64,000 nt of DNA from CAZGYE01 sp964530165 (GTDB lineage Bacteria > Planctomycetota > Planctomycetia > Planctomycetales > Planctomycetaceae). Below, piece after piece: positions 37,943-45,525 of this stretch. Where the stretch lies: positions 1 through 64,000 of the forward strand of contig CAZGYE010000002.1 in NCBI GenBank assembly GCA_964530165.1, read 5' to 3'. The position numbers and the translations under genes are program-made. Each line of letters begins with the position of its first letter. Position 1 is the first letter of the stretch. The notes beneath the pieces are model-generated. The model ran no database searches and was not told the DNA's origin. It saw only the letters and a list, made by a program, of their open reading frames with translations.

Positions 37943-38938
37943 ATGAACGACATTCACAAAGCCGCCATCCTGCTGCTCAGCCTGGAGAAGCCGCTGGCCG
38001 CCGAGGTCCTCAGTCAGATGCCCAAAAGCCTGGTCGAGTCAGTGACGATGGAGATTGCCAAGTTGGACGACGTCACTAAAGAACAGCAGCAGGCAGTGCT
38101 GACTGAGTTCTACACGTTGGCCGGCGAGCGTACGCACATCGAACGCGGCGGCATGGATTTCGCCAACGATTTGCTGCAGCAGTCGCTGGGCGAGGAAGGA
38201 GCCGGCGAAATCCTCGAAAACGTGCGGCAATCGATGAGCTCGGTTCCCTTTGGGTTCCTGCAGAAGGCCGGCGCTGAAAACCTGTTGACCTTCATCGTCG
38301 AAGAACATCCACAAACCATCGCTCTGATTCTGTCGCACCTGCCGCCGACACTGGGCGCGGAAGCGCTCAGCGGCTTGCCCTCCAACAAGCAGTTGGAGGT
38401 CATTCGCCGCATTGCCACCATGGAACAGACCAGCCCTGAAGTGGTCCACGACGTCGAAGCCAGCCTGGAAAAACGTATGACGTCGACGTTCAACGAGCAG
38501 TTGGAAAAAGCCGGCGGCGTCTCCATGGTGGCCCAGATCCTTAACGTGACCGACCGCATGACCAACAAGGGAATTCTGGAAAATCTCGAACAGGAGGACG
38601 CTGAACTTGTTGACGACATTCGGCGGCTGATGTTTGTCTTCGACGACCTGCTGAAACTCGACGACAAAGCGATTCAATCGCTGCTCCGGGAGATCGAGAA
38701 CAGCCAATGGGCGGTCGCGCTGAAAGGGGCCTCCGAAGAGATCAAGCAGAAAGTGCTCGGAAATCTTTCGCAGCGCGCGGCCGATTTGCTCAAGGAAGAG
38801 ATGGAATACTTGGGACCGGTGAGAGTCAGCGATGTCGAAGCCATGCAGCAACAAATCGTCGATACGGTGCGACGGCTGGAGGATGCGGGCGAGATCATCG
38901 TCGCCAACGGGGGCGAATCCGAGCAGTTTATTACTTAA
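37943..38938 (+). CDS. fliG: Flagellar motor switch protein FliG
   Basis: FliG is the rotor protein that contacts the stator and sets rotation direction. The start at 37943 (MNDIHKAAIL) has GGAAAG about eight bases upstream and is preferred over a GTG at 37934. The 331-aa product shows the N-terminal KAAILLLSLE, the middle-domain EHPQTIALILSHLPP, and the C-terminal charged region with FDDLLKLDDKAIQSLLREIE, whose charged residues face MotA in known motors. Normal length and order. The stop is followed at once by a GGGAATG repeat. Confidence 0.97.
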   Translation: MNDIHKAAILLLSLEKPLAAEVLSQMPKSLVESVTMEIAKLDDVTKEQQQAVLTEFYTLAGERTHIERGGMDFANDLLQQSLGEEGAGEILENVRQSMSSVPFGFLQKAGAENLLTFIVEEHPQTIALILSHLPPTLGAEALSGLPSNKQLEVIRRIATMEQTSPEVVHDVEASLEKRMTSTFNEQLEKAGGVSMVAQILNVTDRMTNKGILENLEQEDAELVDDIRRLMFVFDDLLKLDDKAIQSLLREIENSQWAVALKGASEEIKQKVLGNLSQRAADLLKEEMEYLGPVRVSDVEAMQQQIVDTVRRLEDAGEIIVANGGESEQFIT

Positions 38939-39003
38939 ATAGGGCATAGGGAATAGGGAATGGGGAATGGGGAATGGGGAATGGGGAATGGGGAATGGGG
39001 AAT
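38939..39003. repeat. GGGAATG tandem heptads between fliG and fliH
   Basis: About eight perfect or near-perfect steps of GGGAATA or GGGAATG run from just after the fliG stop. No pyrimidine arm follows, so this looks like half of a heptad hairpin or an expanded arm. Confidence 0.9.
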
Positions 39004-39036
39004 AGCAGTTCGTGGATTACTAACTCCTTCTCAAAA

Positions 39037-39744
39037 ATGACAGTCAACGAATCAACTCGCCTCTTGAAAGCCAATTCCGCTCGTGGTTTGGGGTCGAAAG
39101 TCGCCTTCAACTACGACGACCTGCGCCGGCGATGCGATGAACATATCCAACAGGTGCGTCGTCAGACACGGCAGATGATCGAGGACGCAATCACTGAAGC
39201 CGATTCGATTCATCATCAGGCTCTTGACGAAGCCAAACAATCGGGTCGCCGCGAAGGATTACGCCAGGCGGAAGAGGAAATCCAGAAGCGGGCGCAGGAA
39301 CTCGCCGAACGGATGACGGCAGAACAGTTGAGGACCACGCTGCCCGCCATGCACTCGGCCGCCGAGGCCTTGTCGCTCGAACGCGACCGCTGGCTGGCCG
39401 AATGGGAATCGGCTGCCATCCGGCTGAGTGTCACGATTGCCGAAAAGCTGATACGCCACGAACTCTCGATCAAACCGGAAATCAGCTCCGAGACCCTCTT
39501 CAAAACGCTCGAACTGGCCGCCGGTCAGCCACAGATCAAATTGCGGATGCATCCCGACGACCTGAAACTCCTGGGCAACCATCCCGAAGAAGTCATTCGC
39601 AGCATGGCCGCGTGTGGTGACGCCGCGTTCGTCGCCGATGAGACAATTTCCCGGGGAGGCTGTGTGATCGAAACGGATCACGGCATCATCGACGCCCGCC
39701 TGGAGACGCAACTGGAACGCATCACTGTCGAGTTGTTGCCGTGA
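39037..39744 (+). CDS. fliH: Flagellar export ATPase regulator FliH
   Basis: FliH forms the peripheral stalk that binds FliI. The 235-aa product has a long N-terminal coiled coil (RCDEHIQQVRRQTRQMIEDA), then the FliH/V-ATPase E domain with IRLSVTIAEKLIRHELSIKP and IKLRMHPDDLKLL, RGGCVIETDHGIIDARLETQ. The ATG at 39037 is preferred over an upstream in-frame start at 38974 because the extra residues only translate the GGGAATG repeat; no good Shine-Dalgarno site is visible. Its TGA overlaps a GTG that opens the fliI frame. Confidence 0.92.
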   Translation: MTVNESTRLLKANSARGLGSKVAFNYDDLRRRCDEHIQQVRRQTRQMIEDAITEADSIHHQALDEAKQSGRREGLRQAEEEIQKRAQELAERMTAEQLRTTLPAMHSAAEALSLERDRWLAEWESAAIRLSVTIAEKLIRHELSIKPEISSETLFKTLELAAGQPQIKLRMHPDDLKLLGNHPEEVIRSMAACGDAAFVADETISRGGCVIETDHGIIDARLETQLERITVELLP

Positions 39745-41165
39745 AGACGAGTCGAAAGTTGAGAGTCGAGAGTGGAGAGTCGAAAGTGCAGAGTTCAAAG
39801 TCCAGAGTCCAACGTCAACACTCTCAACTCTCAGCTCTCAACTCTCAACCCCACGAAGACCATGTGCAGCGTATCTTGCCCGTCGGCCTGATCGGTGGCG
39901 TGAGCGGGATCGTGGGGCTGACGGCATCGGTGGCCGGTTTTCCGGCGCCGTTCGGTTCGACGTGCCGAATCGCCCGGGAAGGCGGTCCCCCGATTGAAGC
40001 GGACGTCATTGGGTTCGAGGGAAACGAGACGCTGCTGCTGCCGTACGGCGACCTGTCGGGAGTACGCCGCGGCAATCGCGTCTCGCTCATCGAATCGGTC
40101 CCGAGTGTACGAGCCGGAGACCGATTGCTCGGACGGGTGCTTGACGGTCGTGGGAGATTCCTCGACGGCCGTCCCGCGGCCGCCCTGCCACATCGCATCA
40201 GCTTGTACCCCGCACGCACGTCGCCGTTGTCGCGTCCCCCCATCGACTCGCCGCTCTCGACCGGAGTCCGCGTCATTGACGGACTTCTCACTTGCGGCAA
40301 AGGCCAGCGTTTGGGCATTTTTTCCGGCAGCGGGGTTGGAAAAAGCACATTGCTGGGGCAGATGGCCCGCGCCAGCTCCGCCGACGTCAACGTGGTGATG
40401 CTCGTCGGCGAGCGGGGCCGCGAGGTGCGGGAATTTCTCGAACGCGATCTAGGCCCGGAGGGGCTTTCCCGCAGCGTCGTGGTTGTCGCCACCAGCGACG
40501 AACCGGCACTGACGCGTCTGCGGGCGGCATTCTTGGGAACGGCCATCGCCGAATACTTCCGCGACACCGGCCGAGACGTGCTGCTGATGATGGACAGTGT
40601 CACGCGGTTCGCCTTAGCTCAACGACAAATCGGATTGGCGGCCGGCGAACCGCCCGCCACAAGAGGTTATCCCCCCAGTGTTTTCGCAATTCTGCCCCGC
40701 TTGCTCGAGAGGAGCGGCCGTACCGAACGGGGAAGCATCACTGGTTTTTACTCGGTCTTGGTGGAAGCCGACGACGCCAACGAGCCGATCTCAGATGCGG
40801 TGCGTGGAATTCTTGACGGACACATCATGTTGTCGCGGAAGCTGGCCCAACAGGCCCACTGGCCGGCCATCGACGTACTGGAGAGTATCAGCCGCTCCAT
40901 GAGCGACATCGTCGGCGACCACCACCGGACCGCTGCCGACAGCATCAAACAACTCCTCGCCGCGTACCAGCAATCCGAAGACTTGATCACGATCGGTGCG
41001 TATCAAGCCGGTTCGAATCCGCTGGTCGACCTCGCGATTCGCATGCGGGAACCGATCCAGAAATACGTGCAACAAGCGTCCGAAGAGTCGGTGACCTTTG
41101 CCGATGCGGTCGAGGGACTACTCAAACTCGCTCGACTACGAGACGGGCTGAATGGTGCGGAGTGA
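39741..41165 (+). CDS. fliI: Flagellum-specific ATP synthase FliI
   Basis: FliI is the hexameric ATPase of flagellar export, related to F1-beta. The 474-aa frame opens with a GTG overlapping the fliH stop. Walker A is GIFSGSGVGKSTLLGQ, Walker B is VLLMMDSVTRFA, and YPPSVFAILPRLLERSG is the family signature. Residues 3-37 are encoded by a heptad hairpin repeat (RKLRVESGESKVQSSK and HSQLSALNSQP) instead of the usual N-terminal stalk-binding helix. Conserved sequence begins at about residue 42 (VQRILPVGLIGGVSGIVGL), where an in-frame GTG at 39864 could be a second start. The repeat seems to have displaced the native N-terminus, so FliH binding may be changed. Confidence 0.93.
   Translation: MKTSRKLRVESGESKVQSSKSRVQRQHSQLSALNSQPHEDHVQRILPVGLIGGVSGIVGLTASVAGFPAPFGSTCRIAREGGPPIEADVIGFEGNETLLLPYGDLSGVRRGNRVSLIESVPSVRAGDRLLGRVLDGRGRFLDGRPAAALPHRISLYPARTSPLSRPPIDSPLSTGVRVIDGLLTCGKGQRLGIFSGSGVGKSTLLGQMARASSADVNVVMLVGERGREVREFLERDLGPEGLSRSVVVVATSDEPALTRLRAAFLGTAIAEYFRDTGRDVLLMMDSVTRFALAQRQIGLAAGEPPATRGYPPSVFAILPRLLERSGRTERGSITGFYSVLVEADDANEPISDAVRGILDGHIMLSRKLAQQAHWPAIDVLESISRSMSDIVGDHHRTAADSIKQLLAAYQQSEDLITIGAYQAGSNPLVDLAIRMREPIQKYVQQASEESVTFADAVEGLLKLARLRDGLNGAE
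39746..39852. repeat. Heptad hairpin repeat inside the 5' end of fliI
   Basis: The left arm has the steps AAGTTGA GAGTCGA GAGTGGA GAGTCGA AAGTGCA GAGTTCA AAGTCCA, and the right arm has CTCTCAA and CTCTCAG steps ending in CTCAACCCC. Two blocks of about 50 bases are identical to the fliK copy at 42969-43101, and both copies are read in the same frame. Confidence 0.95.
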
Positions 41166-41168
41166 TCG

Positions 41169-41621
41169 ATGCAGAAATTCCTGTTCCAATTGGAATCACT
41201 CCTGAAATACCGCCGCAATCAACGAGATCTGTGCCGGCAGTTGCTGGGGAACGTACTCGCCGACGATCACAAACTGGCCACCCAAAAACAGACGCTTCTC
41301 GAAAGCCGAAACGACCTGCTCGACGAGTTGCGAAACTTCTCTCAGACGGGCGGAGTAGACGTCTGGCGATCCGCGTCTCGCCGGTATCACGCCGGCCAGT
41401 TGCTCGGTGACGTCCGTGTGGTCGAGAGGAATCAGGAGCTTGTCCGGGAACAGTTGCAGCTTTGCCGGCAGGTGCTCACCAAGGCCGATCAAGAGGTCAA
41501 GGTTTTGGAGAAGCTCCGAGAGCGCCGGCGGGCCGAGTTTCTGTACGAGCAGGAACGCCGGACGACTTTCGAGGTGGAAGACGCCTGGCTAGCCACAAAC
41601 GCCAAGGAGTTCACGAAATGA
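41169..41621 (+). CDS. fliJ: Flagellar protein FliJ
   Basis: FliJ is the gamma-like central stalk of the FliI hexamer. The 150-aa product is entirely coiled coil, beginning MQKFLFQLESLLKYR, the usual FliJ start, and rich in Gln, Arg, Glu and Leu. Sequence conservation is low but length, start motif and position after fliI agree. Its TGA overlaps the ATG of the next gene by four bases. Confidence 0.9.
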   Translation: MQKFLFQLESLLKYRRNQRDLCRQLLGNVLADDHKLATQKQTLLESRNDLLDELRNFSQTGGVDVWRSASRRYHAGQLLGDVRVVERNQELVREQLQLCRQVLTKADQEVKVLEKLRERRRAEFLYEQERRTTFEVEDAWLATNAKEFTK

Positions 41622-42283
41622 TGCGCTCGGGACTGATGATCCTTTCCGTATTCTGCGTGGCGACGTTAATGTCGGAAGTTCTGGGGTTGGCGTTTCTGTG
41701 GTACCGCGGCCAACTGACTCCCGAGACGGTCAAAGAGATCCGAATGACTCTCACGGGTGAGAATCAAGACGAACTCGACACCGACGAGGATGCAGCAATC
41801 CTACAACCTTCCATCGACGACGTGCTGGTCAAACGCAGCATGGGAATCCTCAATCTAAACACCCGACAAGTAGAATTGGACCTGTTGAAGAACATGATCG
41901 ACACCGAAAAAGAGAACTTGCAGAGGGAACTGGACTCTTTGGGGACCATGAAAGACTCGTTCGACTCACGGTTGAAGGCGCTCAACGCCGATATTGCCTC
42001 AGAGGCCACTCAGCTCGCGCGAGGAATCCTGCTGGCGTTACCGCCCGCCGATGCCGTCGAGAACCTGATGGAACTCAGTCTCAAAGAAAACATTGTGCTG
42101 TTGAAAGGCATGCCGGAGAAACAGATTGCCAAAATCCTGCAGGAATTCTTCAAAGGCAAACAGGAGCACATGGAGCGTGGACAGCAGATCTTCGAAGCGA
42201 TCAGTCAAGGTGAGCCGGCCAACAAATTGATCGACGCAGCCCGTCAGCAACTGACACAAGGAACAAGCACACCCAAAAGCTAA
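41618..42283 (+). CDS. MotE-like flagellar protein with N-terminal TM helix
   Basis: The 221-aa product has an N-terminal TM segment (LMILSVFCVATLMSEVLGLAFLWY), a coiled coil (LDLLKNMIDTEKENLQREL) and a C-terminal helical domain with LLALPPADAVENLMELS and MPEKQIAKILQEF. This resembles MgtE-N/FliG-like folds and MotE-type periplasmic chaperones that sit between fliJ and fliK or near motors in several phyla. A role in stator or rod assembly is inferred. The ATG overlaps the fliJ stop, so translation is coupled. Confidence 0.65.
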   Translation: MMRSGLMILSVFCVATLMSEVLGLAFLWYRGQLTPETVKEIRMTLTGENQDELDTDEDAAILQPSIDDVLVKRSMGILNLNTRQVELDLLKNMIDTEKENLQRELDSLGTMKDSFDSRLKALNADIASEATQLARGILLALPPADAVENLMELSLKENIVLLKGMPEKQIAKILQEFFKGKQEHMERGQQIFEAISQGEPANKLIDAARQQLTQGTSTPKS

Positions 42284-42326
42284 GGAAGTTGAAAGGAAAT
42301 CGACGTTCCGATCAGCGGTACTCACA

Positions 42327-44423
42327 ATGTTCCTACACGATTTCTCGGCACCGATTGATGCCGGTCTGGGATCTGATCTGGGCACCGGTCTGGGTCAGCC
42401 GGCCGAAACTGGCGGCTCTCAGGAGCGTCCGATCAACCCTGATTCCAGTCACTACCGCCATGTGCTGGCCCGGTCGCTCAGTGACGCCAAGCCCGACAAA
42501 TCCGCGGCGGCGGCGGATCACGAAACCGTCCCGGCCGAAACGCCGACAAATCCACCCGCCGTCGATGATGCGACTGATCCGGCTGTTGACGGGCACGACC
42601 GCGACCCAGTGGAGAATCCGTCTCCGGTGGACAATGCGGCGGCTGATCGCAGCAGGCCGTCTGAGCCGATCTCGACGAACGTGCCGCCCCAACTGCAAAC
42701 CGCCCTCGACGCCGACAAGCCTGCCGCCGCAACAAACGTTGCCGAGACGCAGACAGGCCAAGGGACTTCTCCAGCGGGACTGCAGTTGATCGGGGCGGAA
42801 TCTGACATTCCCGTCATCACGCTGTCCGACGATGTTCCGCCGGCGCCTCCACCCAATATTCAGCTTCTGCTGGACGAAATTGTCGATGAGAGCGACGGCC
42901 AGTCCGCCCATAGCCTGGTCGGATTCGAGAGCGGTGAGCCATTGAGTCCACCGGCAGGACTGTACAAGGCGAGTCGAAAGTTGAGAGTCGAGAGTGGAGA
43001 GTCGAAAGTGCAGAGTTCAAATGACGAGTCGAAAGTTGAGAGTCGAGAGTGGAGAGTCCAACGTCAACACTCTCAACTCTCAGCTCTCAACTCTCAACCC
43101 CTTGACAGATCGACTGCGGCCGAGCCTGATCTGCTCGCCGAGCAACCGGCCCGTGAAGCCGATGGCCGCGCAGCGATCGAGACGGCGACGCGACCAACAT
43201 CCACGGGGATCGGTGACGCGGTCTCTGAAGCGGTTCAGGGGACCATCCAGGCGGCGACTCCGGCCAAGAACGCGTCGACACCGGTCACCGGCTTCACCTA
43301 TGACGGTACAAATGTTGTGATTCCGGTTTCCTCGACGACGGCATCGGCTCCGGCACAGCAGGCCGGCGTTTCGCCAGAGAGCGCCCTGACCGAACCTGCT
43401 TCGGCCGTCGGGCAACCGGTCGGTGGAACCGATGTCCGCACGCCAGTCGGTCGATTGAGCGAGACAACATCCACGGAGATCGGTGACGCGGTCTCTAAAG
43501 TGGTTCACGAGACCATCCAAACGGCGACGCCGGCCAAAAACACTTCGACATCTGTCACTGATTTCACTCATGACGGTACAAAGGTTTCGATTCCGGTTTC
43601 CGCGACGGCGGCATCGGCTCCGGCACAGCAGGCCGGCGTTTCGCCAGAGAACGCCCCGGCTGGACCTGCTTCGGCCGTTGGGCAACCGGCCGGTGGAACC
43701 GGTCTCCTAGCCGGTGGAACCGGTGTCCGCACGCCAGTCGGTGGATTGAGCGCGACAGCATCCACGGGGATCGGTGACGCGGTCTCTAAAGCGGTTCAGG
43801 AGACCATCCAGGCGGCGATGCCGGCCAAGAACACTTCGACATCTGTCACTGGTTCCACTCATGACGGTACAAACGTTTCGATTCCGGTTTCCTCGACGAC
43901 GGCATTGGCTCCGGCACAGCAGGCCGGCACTTCTCCAGAGGTCGATCCGGCTGAATTCGTCCTTCGGGTGGTGAATGCTGTTCGTTCGGCGCAGCAACAC
44001 CGAGGACAGCTTCGGGCCCGTCTCCACCCGCCGGAGCTAGGAACGTTGCAGATCGAAGTTTCCGTCCGTGACGGGATGCTATTGGTCCAACTGGAGGTCA
44101 GCAGGGCCGCCGCCCAGCGAGCGCTCATCGAGAACATGCCGCTCCTTCACGAGGCCCTGGCGAGGCACGGCACACAGGTCGCTCACATTGACGTGCAGTT
44201 GAATTTGCACCGCACCCGCGAAGGACCATCCGAACAGAGCGGTGAGCAGCCACAGGAGCCGCAACAGCAACAACAGGAGCCGCAACAGCAACAACAGGAG
44301 CCGCAACAGCGGCCCTCAGGCCAGCAGCAGAGCGGTTCGGACGACCAAGCCGCGGAGGAATATCACCCACCACAACCAACCAAGGACCGTGGGCACATGG
44401 ACCAGTTGGACATTCAGATTTGA
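42327..44423 (+). CDS. fliK: Flagellar hook-length control protein FliK
   Basis: FliK measures hook length and switches export specificity through FlhB. The 698-aa product has a disordered N-terminus rich in Ala, Asp, Pro and Thr, a translated heptad hairpin repeat at about residues 215-259, three tandem copies of a 90-97-residue repeat (about 292-545), and the conserved C-terminal domain (about 555-635) with LRARLHPPELGTLQIEVSVR and LLHEALARHGTQVAHIDVQL. A Gln/Glu/Pro tail follows, built from tandem 21-bp units near 44257-44319. FliK is long here, which is inflated by the repeats. flgD starts 48 bases after the stop. Confidence 0.9.
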   Translation: MFLHDFSAPIDAGLGSDLGTGLGQPAETGGSQERPINPDSSHYRHVLARSLSDAKPDKSAAAADHETVPAETPTNPPAVDDATDPAVDGHDRDPVENPSPVDNAAADRSRPSEPISTNVPPQLQTALDADKPAAATNVAETQTGQGTSPAGLQLIGAESDIPVITLSDDVPPAPPPNIQLLLDEIVDESDGQSAHSLVGFESGEPLSPPAGLYKASRKLRVESGESKVQSSNDESKVESREWRVQRQHSQLSALNSQPLDRSTAAEPDLLAEQPAREADGRAAIETATRPTSTGIGDAVSEAVQGTIQAATPAKNASTPVTGFTYDGTNVVIPVSSTTASAPAQQAGVSPESALTEPASAVGQPVGGTDVRTPVGRLSETTSTEIGDAVSKVVHETIQTATPAKNTSTSVTDFTHDGTKVSIPVSATAASAPAQQAGVSPENAPAGPASAVGQPAGGTGLLAGGTGVRTPVGGLSATASTGIGDAVSKAVQETIQAAMPAKNTSTSVTGSTHDGTNVSIPVSSTTALAPAQQAGTSPEVDPAEFVLRVVNAVRSAQQHRGQLRARLHPPELGTLQIEVSVRDGMLLVQLEVSRAAAQRALIENMPLLHEALARHGTQVAHIDVQLNLHRTREGPSEQSGEQPQEPQQQQQEPQQQQQEPQQRPSGQQQSGSDDQAAEEYHPPQPTKDRGHMDQLDIQI
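42969..43101. repeat. Heptad hairpin repeat inside fliK
   Basis: This copy equals the fliI copy at both ends and carries an extra internal duplication of the left arm (the AGTCGAAAGTTGAGAG block occurs twice). It is in frame and free of stops, read as SRKLRVESGESKVQSS in both proteins. Confidence 0.95.
43201..43960. repeat. Three tandem repeats in fliK
   Basis: Units begin with CCACGG(G/A)(G)ATCGGTGACGCGG at 43201, 43471 and 43762. Periods are 270 and 291 bases, both multiples of three; the second unit has a 21-base internal duplication near 43690. Units differ by scattered substitutions, so the array is recent but not newborn. Confidence 0.9.
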
Positions 44424-44470
44424 GTTCGTCTCAACACAGTGCATTTCGTGGCAAGCGGAGAATTATTAGG

Positions 44471-45256
44471 ATGGAACTCAACCAGAACCCAGTCGCTGGG
44501 CAGCTCGCCGGCCAGACGGCCGAGACCTTCAACCGACTCAACGGCGTCGATGTTGTCCCCGCCGACAAAATCGGCTTTGCCGGGATGACGGCCGAAACGT
44601 TCATCAAGCTGCTGGTGACCGAGCTGCAGCACCAGGATCCGATGGCACCGGTCGGCAACGAGCAGATCATCAACCAGCTCTCGGCGATGCAGTCGCTGCA
44701 GTCGAACGTGGAATTGCGGGACGTCATTCAGTCGATGAGCGAGACCTTGAGTTCACAGCCGACGAGCCAGCAGCTTTCCACGGCGTCGACGTTCATCGGG
44801 CGGTCGATCACCGGGGCGAATTCGTTGACGGGGATTGTGGACCGCGCGTTCTTGCGCAACGGCGAGGCGTTTGTGGGCGCCGGAAATCTGGAGTTCTCGT
44901 TGGACGAGATCGGCAGCATCAACACGGCCGACTCGCTCGTCGGGAGGCTGGTCACCGGCAGAACCGCCGCCGGCGAAACGGTGATCGGGATTGTCGAGGC
45001 CGTCGCTCGGAATGACGGCGCCGATTTTCTCGACATCGGCGGCGCAGCGGTTCCTCTGACCGAGGTGACAAGCGTTAACACGGCCGACTCGCTCGTCGGA
45101 AAAATGGTCAACATTCAGACCAGCGACAGAAAGATTCTGGCCGAAGTTCAACAGGTCATCCAAGGTACCGGGGACCCAGTGATCGTTGTGCGCGGCGAAA
45201 AGTTCGCGCTCTCGGACATCAAAAGCATCGTGATGGGGACGACGGTGGTCCCGTGA
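44471..45256 (+). CDS. flgD: Flagellar hook assembly protein FlgD
   Basis: FlgD caps the growing hook. The 261-aa product starts at the ATG at 44471 (MELNQN) with GGAG 12 to 13 bases upstream. The N-terminal motif FIKLLVTELQHQDPM with NEQIINQLSAMQSLQ is diagnostic. The C-terminal part has two similar segments built on INTADSLVG and VNTADSLVGK, so the hook-cap domain seems duplicated. The TGA overlaps a GTG that is in frame with flgE, which lies 269 bases on. Confidence 0.95.
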   Translation: MELNQNPVAGQLAGQTAETFNRLNGVDVVPADKIGFAGMTAETFIKLLVTELQHQDPMAPVGNEQIINQLSAMQSLQSNVELRDVIQSMSETLSSQPTSQQLSTASTFIGRSITGANSLTGIVDRAFLRNGEAFVGAGNLEFSLDEIGSINTADSLVGRLVTGRTAAGETVIGIVEAVARNDGADFLDIGGAAVPLTEVTSVNTADSLVGKMVNIQTSDRKILAEVQQVIQGTGDPVIVVRGEKFALSDIKSIVMGTTVVP

Positions 45257-45525
45257 CCGACCGGCAGGCCGGGCACTCGCCGGCGGAAGATTCTGCGTCG
45301 ATTGCGCAGTTTCTCGCGCAGGGGCCGCCGTCGGGTCGTGGCCACGCTGAACTGCATAGTCCGCGAGAACAAAAGACAAAAGGTAGTGATTCTCAGGCCG
45401 AGGAACCGATAGTAGGAAACAGGACGTTCCACGGAACGTTCCTCCGCGATTGGAGTGCGAATTTCATTGCTCGGCCGCGGGGCGCAGAAGCCCGCGCGGT
45501 TACTCTTGACAACTGGGGGGCTGTC
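45257..45525. other. flgD-flgE spacer, open in the flgE frame
   Basis: The 269 bases are open in the flgE frame from a GTG at 45253 that overlaps the flgD stop, which would add 91 residues to FlgE. These residues are rich in Arg, Ser and Ala, have no hook-protein features, and FlgE normally begins at the D0 helix, so I leave them out. At 45421-45443 a near-palindrome (AGGACGTTCC, ACG, GAACGTTCCT) could be an operator or an RNA hairpin. Confidence 0.5.
45421..45443. promoter_or_regulatory. Inverted repeat upstream of flgE
   Basis: AGGACGTTCC is answered by GGAACGTTCCT around a single base, with one extra base in the right arm. It lies about 80 bases before the flgE ATG and is the only clear inverted repeat in the spacer. 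Protein operator or RNA stem are both possible. Confidence 0.4.

Noticed and set aside
38939..39003. Tandem GGGAATG units as a CRISPR array
   Set aside because: Units are seven bases with no spacers, and no cas genes are near.
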